Virus record (IMG/VR): IMGVR_UViG_3300048591_000522
Span: 1-24,930 of that record
Strand: one strand, 5' to 3'
Origin: a virus
DNA length: 24,930 bases
The stretch's first letter is position 1; each line of letters starts with the position of its first letter. The notes beneath the pieces are model-generated. The model searched no databases. It saw only the letters and a program-made list of their open reading frames with translations, and was not told the DNA's origin. The position numbers were made by a program, and so were the translations under genes. This document shows, piece by piece, positions 19,600 through 24,930 of the stretch.

Positions 19600-20424
19600 T
19601 CAGTCCCCTATGTTCCAAAAAACTATCGGCCCCGGGAGGTCTTTGTGGTTTAACTCTAGCCAGGCCCAGGCCTTCCGGTCGTAATACTGGTTGCACGGGA
19701 AGGGAGGGTTGGCCCAACGGGGGGCCTTGTCGGCATACCCATACCCCTCGTCAATCAAGTCAACCCCCGCGCAATCCGAAAAAGACACCCCGGAGGTCTG
19801 CTCAATGTAGGCAATAACGGCCTCCCGGCTCCGGGAGTACCCCATATGCAGCACTATCCGGTAGGCGGGCAACAACCCCTTCGCAGCCAGCCCCCGGATA
19901 ACCCCGGCCGCCACGGTTCCTGAGCTGATGGAGATCACTATCGTGCCTGCGGGCGGAAGGTCTGTGCGCAAGACCTCTTCCGCGTTTTCCGCTACTGACT
20001 CCGGCAGCTTCAACGCATTGGGCATCATATAGGCCCCCGGGTAGCGGGCGGCCAACTCCTTCTTCGCTTGGTGGTACAGTATAGCCGATCTCCCGGCGGG
20101 TAGGGCGATCAAATCTGCGCCAATCGCTTCCGCCCTCTGCTGCTGAAAACGGGGGAGGCCCGGGGGGTCTGCTTTGTACCGGGGCCAGAAGTTGACGCAC
20201 AGCTTCCCGAGTTGGGAACACGTCCAGGCTACCGCCCAACCGGCTTTCGAGTGGTAGGTATCCAGCACCCCAATAACCTCTTCCGGTCGGGCGGCGATAT
20301 GGGGCAGCACTCCACGCATTTTACTGAAGGAGGGCCCCGGCGGGGGACAACAAAGGTCTTCCCGCTTCACCAGGATCGGGTTCCCCTGGATAAAGTAGTG
20401 CTCAACCGGCCCGTAGGGTAGCAT
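19600..20424 (-). CDS. PLP-dependent fold-II enzyme, probable modified-base decarboxylase (274 aa)
   Basis: Tryptophan-synthase-beta/ACC-deaminase-like fold: ILVKREDL at the start with the candidate PLP Lys35 in PSFSKMRG, and the phosphate-binding loop SISSGTVAAGVIRG around residues 166-178. Length 274 is short compared with metabolic relatives. Among phage hypermodification genes such an enzyme decarboxylates an amino-acid-decorated thymidine. I chose the ATG at 20424, with GGAGGAG seven bases upstream; it overlaps the preceding gene by 23 bases. A longer in-frame form would absorb that gene's sequence and is rejected. Confidence 0.82.
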   Translation of the reverse strand: MLPYGPVEHYFIQGNPILVKREDLCCPPPGPSFSKMRGVLPHIAARPEEVIGVLDTYHSKAGWAVAWTCSQLGKLCVNFWPRYKADPPGLPRFQQQRAEAIGADLIALPAGRSAILYHQAKKELAARYPGAYMMPNALKLPESVAENAEEVLRTDLPPAGTIVISISSGTVAAGVIRGLAAKGLLPAYRIVLHMGYSRSREAVIAYIEQTSGVSFSDCAGVDLIDEGYGYADKAPRWANPPFPCNQYYDRKAWAWLELNHKDLPGPIVFWNIGD

Positions 20425-20782
20425 GGTTGCGCTCCTCCATAACGTCAAAAAGTCGGTCAGCGTCCTGGAACACCTGGCGGGCCTCTTCAGCTTCCGCACA
20501 GTAGGAATACCCTCCGTCATGAAGGTGGTCATAATCGGCCCCAATCTGAAGGCTGGTCTCGTGTTGTCGATAATACGACACCCCGCCATGAAGGGGTAGA
20601 TACTCCCCGGCACCTCCCCGCGTGATGCGGTAATCGGGGTGCCCCGCGTAGATGTACACGTACACGCACCAGCGGTTCGGGCCCCGGTCTTGGTCTTCCG
20701 GAACCGTATGGCGGGAAACCTCCACGAGGTAGTTGTGCCCCCGGCGGTGCCAGAGGTCTTTCTTCACCCATTCTTTCTTCAC
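20402..20782 (-). CDS. hypothetical protein of the modification operon (126 aa)
   Basis: GTG at 20782 overlaps the upstream stop as GTGA and has GGAG before it. Beta-rich and aromatic ([24 protein letters not shown]), with an acidic helix near the C-terminus ([18 protein letters not shown]). No motif recognised. It sits between the aGPT-PPlase and the PLP enzyme with overlapping ends on both sides, so it is translationally coupled to the modification pathway and may be a substrate-binding or acceptor subunit. Confidence 0.7.
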   Translation of the reverse strand: MKKEWVKKDLWHRRGHNYLVEVSRHTVPEDQDRGPNRWCVYVYIYAGHPDYRITRGGAGEYLPLHGGVSYYRQHETSLQIGADYDHLHDGGYSYCAEAEEARQVFQDADRLFDVMEERNHATLRAG

Positions 20783-21636
20783 GGCATATTCTCCAAAAAA
20801 GTGTTTGCGGTGGGGCAGAAGGGAAGCCACGGGGCCACTCCCTTCCGTATCTCCCTGATGTCGTTTCCGGGCGGGTAGTGCCCGTTCATGTGACTTTTCC
20901 ACTTACATAGCACGGTCTCTACCTCCTGGATATTTATCGGGCGATCCCCGAAGGGCGGGGCCTTCAGGTCAGAAAACTCCTTGATCAGGTAGGCCGCTAC
21001 TGTGTTCAGGACGGTTTCCCGGTCGGTCGCAAACTCAGAAACCCCCTTGCTGTACCTGTGCTGTAGCGCATCTCTCCCCCACTCCTCCCACAGCATCATG
21101 GCGGCCTTCTCCGGGTCTTTGAACATAAACACGGCGGCGTTGTCGAAACTCACCGGCCGCCCGAGTACCCGATCCACCATGTCAGCGATCTTGAAGCCCA
21201 TCCAGGGGCCGAACCCCCGGTGCTCCTGGGCCCGTTTCGACACTTCCCGGAAATCCTCCCCCCACCCCCCGCTCCCGGCGCAATACCGGGCCATATCCTC
21301 CGGATAACACGGATACCGATCCAGAAGTGCCGTGACGGAATCCACGGCAATCTTCGCCCGGAAATGGCGGCGCTCATGCCCCCGGCTCCAGCGGGTTCCG
21401 AAGGGCGTTGCCTCTTCATTCACGGCCGCCTTCATCATCCACTCCCAGTACTCCTGGCCCTCCTTTTCGGACATCCAGCAGGCCACCCCGGCGTCATAGT
21501 AACACCAATAGGCCAATAGCCACCGGCATAGCTGAGACTCTGGCAGCCCCTGGCGGGTAAGGGCTATGTAAATCGGGTCAAGGTCTCCCGAGGTGATCAA
21601 CTCCCGCCCGAATACTTCAATACACTGCTTCGTCAT
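20779..21636 (-). CDS. aGPT-PPlase clade-3-like DNA amino acid transferase (285 aa)
   Basis: Contains [21 protein letters not shown] (about 41-60), [12 protein letters not shown] (82-93) and a helix-hairpin-helix-like [19 protein letters not shown] (141-159), then [12 protein letters not shown]. This set matches clade-3 alpha-glutamyl/putrescinyl-thymine pyrophosphorylase proteins of phages. In characterised systems such proteins couple an amino acid to pyrophosphorylated 5-hydroxymethyl-dU in DNA. It differs strongly from the 16374-17282 relative, so the two probably act at different steps or on different partners. ATG at 21636, overlapping the upstream gene by 20 bases. Confidence 0.82.
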   Translation of the reverse strand: MTKQCIEVFGRELITSGDLDPIYIALTRQGLPESQLCRWLLAYWCYYDAGVACWMSEKEGQEYWEWMMKAAVNEEATPFGTRWSRGHERRHFRAKIAVDSVTALLDRYPCYPEDMARYCAGSGGWGEDFREVSKRAQEHRGFGPWMGFKIADMVDRVLGRPVSFDNAAVFMFKDPEKAAMMLWEEWGRDALQHRYSKGVSEFATDRETVLNTVAAYLIKEFSDLKAPPFGDRPINIQEVETVLCKWKSHMNGHYPPGNDIREIRKGVAPWLPFCPTANTFLENMP

Positions 21637-22120
21637 AACAGAACACCTTGTTGTCGATAGAATGAACCCACGTCCGGGAGAAGTCGTGAAAAACCAGCGG
21701 GGCCCCTTTATAGCGAACGTCATACAGCTTTCTTCCGGGGCAGCGGGTAAGTAACCACCACCAGCGAACCTCCCCCAAGAAAAACAACTTTTTCCTCCAG
21801 TAGACCCAGGCCGTCAGGTCGCCCTCCCCGCACGGGTACTCCAGGCGAAGAGTAGTCAACACCGGGCTACGGCCGGGGGTATCGTTCCAGGCCAGGAAGT
21901 CTATCCGGGCGGCGTTCGCGGTAGCGATCTTCCGGCGGGCCGTCTCCTGAACCCACTGGAAGGCCGCTGGCCTCTTCCTGGCCGGGAATACCTGCGCTTC
22001 CCGGTGCTGTCCCCACAACACAAGCTCCGGGCGAATCTGGACAACAGCCCGCCAAAAACCGTCCTCATCCCGGGTAACGAAGCCCACCGGGGTATCCCCG
22101 ACACACACGACCTCCTTCAT
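21617..22120 (-). CDS. hypothetical protein (167 aa)
   Basis: ATG at 22120 in an ATGA overlap. A beta-rich start ([20 protein letters not shown]) leads to a basic middle ([20 protein letters not shown]) and a Trp-rich C-terminal half ([18 protein letters not shown]). No recognised motif. It lies between the first P5 gene and the aGPT-PPlase, and shares its 3' end with the latter, so it likely belongs to the same functional group. Confidence 0.7.
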   Translation of the reverse strand: MKEVVCVGDTPVGFVTRDEDGFWRAVVQIRPELVLWGQHREAQVFPARKRPAAFQWVQETARRKIATANAARIDFLAWNDTPGRSPVLTTLRLEYPCGEGDLTAWVYWRKKLFFLGEVRWWWLLTRCPGRKLYDVRYKGAPLVFHDFSRTWVHSIDNKVFCYDEAVY

Positions 22121-22764
22121 ACCCGACACCCCATCAAAATCCCCTCAACCCGGAGTCCCTCCACCACGGCGGTAAACACCGCAGCGTTCTCCCCGTCCAC
22201 CAAAAAGACCTCAGCCCCTTCCGGGAGACTGTCTGCCAGGGTTTTTTGAAAGTACTGCTCCCCGGCCCGGTAGAGGAGCGCCCCCGAGTCTTGGCGGAAC
22301 ACTTCCCAACCCGTAATCGGTTCCGGCCTCCGGGGCTTCGCCAGCCACTCAGTCAGCACCCGTTCGCAATCCCCCCCGTGGTTGCGGGTAAAGAAGGTGG
22401 GGGAGATACGGATACCCGCCCGGTCATAGTACCCGTCAACCAGTCCCATCCCGTGTATGGCGATCATCAACCCGCCCCCGGGCTCCACGGCATAGGCAAC
22501 CCCGTTCTCCACGCAGAAGAGTTCCCGCCAGGGCTTTGCCTTACAAGGGCCCAGGAGGCGGGCAAGGCATTGGAGCGGGGTGTGTGTGGTCTCTACGGCC
22601 GGGAGGAAGAAAGCGTACAGGGCGGCCCAGTCGTGCGGGTCTTTGAGCTCCTCCTGGGCCTCCAGCAGGTCAGTAAGAGCTTTGAAGGCGGCCGCCCTAC
22701 TCGGGCGGGTTTTTTGCGTAGCGATCCGGGCAACTTCTTGAATGACCGTCTTTTCTGAACTCAT
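22117..22764 (-). CDS. hypothetical protein, first gene behind P5 (215 aa)
   Basis: ATG at 22764 with GGAG nine bases upstream in the conserved leader. The N-terminal 60 residues are helical (KTVIQEVARIATQK ... ALTDLLEAQEEL); the rest reads as beta-rich (GVAYAVEPGGGLMIAIHG) and ends with a VFTAVVEGLRVEGI-type strand. I considered a sliding-clamp-like protein but see no convincing motif, so function is unassigned. It heads the transcript that carries the radical SAM and PLP enzymes. Confidence 0.7.
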   Translation of the reverse strand: MSSEKTVIQEVARIATQKTRPSRAAAFKALTDLLEAQEELKDPHDWAALYAFFLPAVETTHTPLQCLARLLGPCKAKPWRELFCVENGVAYAVEPGGGLMIAIHGMGLVDGYYDRAGIRISPTFFTRNHGGDCERVLTEWLAKPRRPEPITGWEVFRQDSGALLYRAGEQYFQKTLADSLPEGAEVFLVDGENAAVFTAVVEGLRVEGILMGCRV

Positions 22765-22805
22765 CTTTCGTTTCTCCATTTCTGTGGTTTGTTTACTACG
22801 GGAGA

Positions 22806-22835
22806 AGTATAGTTATCCCTCCCCAGAAAAGTAAA
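22806..22835 (-). promoter_or_regulatory. promoter P5 (TTTACT-18-TATACT)
   Basis: The -35 TTTACT at 22830-22835 and -10 TATACT at 22806-22811, 18 bases apart, followed by CCCGTAGTAAAC and CACAGAAATGGAGAAA. It separates the helicase gene from the modification operon and would start the 22764-to-18213 transcript. Confidence 0.88.
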
Positions 22836-22840
22836 CCCCC

Positions 22841-24037
22841 TCACATCAAAATAATCGAGATTTTTTCCGAAGCCCTCGTGACGGCGGTATACAACCACTC
22901 CTTCCGGTCGGCCCGCCTCCACTCATCGAACAACAGAACGTCTCTCCACTGGGAGCCCTGAGACTTGTGAACCGTCAAGGCATAGCCATAGTCAAACTCT
23001 TCCGCATCCTTCTTCCCCCAGTAGTCCGGCTGCCCTCCCCGGAAATAGTCCGAATGAGCCAGCACCTCTATCCGGGCCCCGTCAACCCCCTCCAGTCTCA
23101 GACACAACTTTCCGCACCCATCCTCCACTGCGGCCTCCCGGGCGGCCCATAGCTGCCCGTTCAGTATCCCGAGGTCATGGTTGTTCCGTAGGCACACCAG
23201 CTTGTCCCCCTTTTCCGGGAAGACCGACTTGCGGCCCAACAACTCCCGCGTGCGGCGATTTACCGCCCCCCGCGTTGCGTTCCTCCCGACCAACTGCTGA
23301 TCGGCCCCCAGGGCCCTCTTCTGCAGCTCCTCCCGGGGAATATCGGAACGGCCCACCACAAGGCTCTCCCCGTAACGCCCGGGCTTCAGCTCCCGGCCTT
23401 CCCGTATCTCCCGGCTCATCCAGATTATCGGGTTGTCCTTCGCCTGCCGGTGTATCTCTGTCAGCATCACCTCCGGCGGGCCGGTGAAAAACGGCTTCCC
23501 CGATACCGGAGGGAGCTGGCCGGGGTCGCCCAATGCGAGTACCGGGCAACCGAAGCTCAGAAGGTCTTCCCCCATCTGCTGGTCAATCATCGAATACTCA
23601 TCCACGATAAGAAGGGAAGCCCCCTTCAGCGGGGATTCCGTGTTCAGCTGGAAGGAGGGCCGGGAGAGGTTCTGGCGCTCTGCCTGAATCGCCCGGTCAA
23701 CCCGCTCAACCTCTTCGCGGGGCGGCGGGGATCGCGTCAACAGCTTCGCCCGGTCAGCCTCCAGGGCCTTCAACCGCTGCTGTGACTTCTCTTTCGGGCT
23801 ATAAATCAGCTTGTGTATCGTGGACACGTTGACGCAACCGGCCTGGAGTAGAACCAGGGCGGCTTTCCCGGTGTATGCGGCGAAGTACACCCGGCCTCCG
23901 GCGGCCTCTGCTATATGTTTTGCCAACGTGGTTTTGCCGGTTCCGGCCCAACCCCCGAGGCGGAAGAAGGGGGCTTCCTTACTTTTTAGCCAACGGCCTA
24001 CCCTATCCAGCGCATTACGCTGATCGTTTGACCACAT
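22841..24037 (-). CDS. SF1B (RecD/Dda-like) DNA helicase (398 aa)
   Basis: Motif I GWAGTGKTTL (residues 29-38), motif II LLIVDEYSMID, motif III GDPGQLPPV, then late motifs VHKSQGSQW and YTAVTRA. This order is that of RecD2/Dda helicases, which move 5' to 3' on single-stranded DNA. A charged coiled-coil insertion (about 85-120, RLKALEADRAKLL) lies between motifs Ia and II. In phages it acts at the fork or in recombination-dependent replication. GGAG lies seven bases before the ATG; 45 bases separate it from the upstream gene, and P5 lies just past its stop. Confidence 0.92.
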   Translation of the reverse strand: MWSNDQRNALDRVGRWLKSKEAPFFRLGGWAGTGKTTLAKHIAEAAGGRVYFAAYTGKAALVLLQAGCVNVSTIHKLIYSPKEKSQQRLKALEADRAKLLTRSPPPREEVERVDRAIQAERQNLSRPSFQLNTESPLKGASLLIVDEYSMIDQQMGEDLLSFGCPVLALGDPGQLPPVSGKPFFTGPPEVMLTEIHRQAKDNPIIWMSREIREGRELKPGRYGESLVVGRSDIPREELQKRALGADQQLVGRNATRGAVNRRTRELLGRKSVFPEKGDKLVCLRNNHDLGILNGQLWAAREAAVEDGCGKLCLRLEGVDGARIEVLAHSDYFRGGQPDYWGKKDAEEFDYGYALTVHKSQGSQWRDVLLFDEWRRADRKEWLYTAVTRASEKISIILM

Positions 24038-24082
24038 GATCGTTCTCCGGTGAGAAGGCCCCTTGCGGGGCCTGGTTGAAGG

Positions 24083-24892
24083 CTAGTAGGGCGCACCGTC
24101 CCCGTCACTCACCGGGGCGGCTCCCTGACTTTCGTAGGCCGCACGGGCCTTACCGGAGTCAAGCAGGTTTTTGATACCAACGGCCGCCTGGAATAACGGA
24201 TCGGTTGGCGACAGTCGGGCAGCAACGGCGCTCTCCCCGTCAAAGGCGATCGCGTCCCAGTTGGCAAAAGTACCCTTGTTGTTCTTTTCGTTGATCGTCT
24301 TCAGGCGATAACGGTGGGCGAAGAGCGGGGCGGGAATCCTGCGGCCGTCTTTCAGCTGCAGCTGAATGGTCTTCGCCTTGGTCATCCAGCCCTTGTACTT
24401 CTTGATCTTCGTGGAGGTGAAGGCGATCACGGCCTCTGACGGGGTTCCGTCCGGGGCAACCATGATCCCGTACACATAGAACGTCTCAATCAGGTCGTTA
24501 CCTTCCGGGGTCGTGTACTGCCCGAAGTCGGTGGAGGCCGACTTGGCGGCGGTGACGATAGGACTATCAACCGCATGGGTGCCGACAAAACCGCCTCCCG
24601 CGTCCCGGGGCTTCCACTCAACATACAGGTGCTGAGTACTGGCCGGGATAAAGACCACCCCCGCTTTCCCGTCAAAGGCCTCCCCGGTGACCGTATTGAA
24701 CACCATTCCCTGTTTCAGGGAATCGTTCTCCATGACCTGCGGGGAGATCGCCTGGAGAATCTGGAGGAAGGGAATGGAGTAGTCGTCACTGGTCTGGTTC
24801 TCAAAACCCGAGCCCGCAAACTCCTCATAACCTTCCGCAACCGATACAGCACCGCCAGCAGGGGCGGCAACCTCTTTTTTAGCACTAGCCAT
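24083..24892 (-). CDS. phage protein, candidate ssDNA-binding protein (269 aa)
   Basis: An Ala-rich N-terminus precedes YSIPFLQILQAISPQV (about 38-53), a pattern seen in a widespread phage family often proposed to bind single-stranded DNA. Beta-rich middle (VVFIPASTQHLYVEWKPRD), a basic patch (TSTKIKKYKGWMTKAKTI) and an acidic C-terminus ending in SDGDGAPY, as in SSBs whose acidic tails recruit replication partners. The assignment rests on this layout and on the neighbouring helicase, not on a solid motif. GAGG lies eight bases before the ATG. The promoter is beyond the window. Confidence 0.6.
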   Translation of the reverse strand: MASAKKEVAAPAGGAVSVAEGYEEFAGSGFENQTSDDYSIPFLQILQAISPQVMENDSLKQGMVFNTVTGEAFDGKAGVVFIPASTQHLYVEWKPRDAGGGFVGTHAVDSPIVTAAKSASTDFGQYTTPEGNDLIETFYVYGIMVAPDGTPSEAVIAFTSTKIKKYKGWMTKAKTIQLQLKDGRRIPAPLFAHRYRLKTINEKNNKGTFANWDAIAFDGESAVAARLSPTDPLFQAAVGIKNLLDSGKARAAYESQGAAPVSDGDGAPY

Positions 24893-24930
24893 GGGAAAAT
24901 CCTCACGTTGATCCGGGTAAATAGGGGCTC

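Noticed and set aside
19600-20424. Metabolic ACC deaminase, threonine synthase or cysteine synthase
   Set aside because: Fold-II motifs fit, but the protein is short and lies inside a base-modification operon, so a housekeeping role is unlikely.
22117-22764. Sliding clamp assignment for the 215-aa protein
   Set aside because: The beta-rich second half is suggestive, but there is no recognisable clamp repeat or partner-binding motif; left unassigned.
1-24930. tRNA, rRNA or insertion sequences
   Set aside because: No cloverleaf-forming segment with CCA end, no rRNA-like conserved blocks and no transposase gene or flanking IS inverted repeats were seen.

Overview
This window looks like the early/replication arm of a lytic, high-GC, siphovirus-type double-stranded DNA phage. 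Every gene I can support lies on the minus strand, so transcription runs right to left. Genes are tightly packed, and neighbours commonly share ATGA, GTGA or TGATG junctions. Single-subunit family A DNA polymerase, a primase-helicase, an SF1 helicase and a thymidine-modification cluster resemble the gene set of YuA/M6-like Pseudomonas phages. The host is not given by the sequence; a gammaproteobacterium is my guess.

Right arm (about 18.2-24.9 kb): a candidate ssDNA-binding protein, a RecD/Dda-like helicase, then a promoter (P5) followed by a DNA hypermodification block. That block holds a clade-3-like alpha-glutamyl/putrescinyl-thymine pyrophosphorylase (aGPT-PPlase), a PLP fold-II enzyme, a radical SAM enzyme and three unknown proteins. 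Centre (8.6-18.2 kb, behind promoter P4): an unknown protein, a P-loop kinase (5-hmdU DNA kinase type), a second aGPT-PPlase-type protein, an Nmad5-like protein, a thymidylate-synthase homologue (probable dUMP hydroxymethylase), an HD phosphohydrolase, a DUF3310 protein, DNA polymerase, a VRR-NUC-like nuclease, an HTH protein and a primase-helicase. The likely scheme is: 5-hydroxymethyl-dUMP is made, polymerised into DNA, phosphorylated in DNA, joined to an amino acid, rearranged by the radical SAM enzyme and decarboxylated by the PLP enzyme. The predicted product is an aminoalkylated thymidine, 5-(2-aminoethyl)-dU being the closest precedent.

Left-centre (3.7-8.5 kb): small accessory genes behind promoters P3, P2 and P1, including a MazG-like pyrophosphohydrolase, a HExxH metallopeptidase, a zinc-ribbon protein, small membrane proteins and an ASCH-like protein.

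The surprise is 1.66-3.67 kb. This AT-richer island carries seven integron attC-like recombination sites (1660-1729, 2220-2298, 2524-2571, 2707-2793, 3120-3167, 3348-3395, 3626-3673) that delimit six one-gene cassettes: a metallophosphoesterase, two small Cys-rich proteins and three hypotheticals. No integron integrase or attI is visible, so it is an integrase-less cassette array (a CALIN) inside a phage genome. It sits immediately downstream of phage promoter P1, which reads into the cassette ORFs. The attC asymmetry points to the opposite polarity from the ORFs, so all six ORFs appear inverted relative to a normal cassette.

Far left (1-1.66 kb): three to five small phage genes, one with a papain/C39-like Cys-His-Asp arrangement, then an AT-rich zone with a TTA tract and a 23-bp perfect inverted repeat that may be an origin or a transcription boundary. 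Five near-identical sigma70-like promoters (TTTACT, 18-bp spacer, TATACT) organise transcription; four of them share a leader and Shine-Dalgarno block. I found no tRNA, rRNA, CRISPR array, insertion sequence or convincing Rho-independent terminator.
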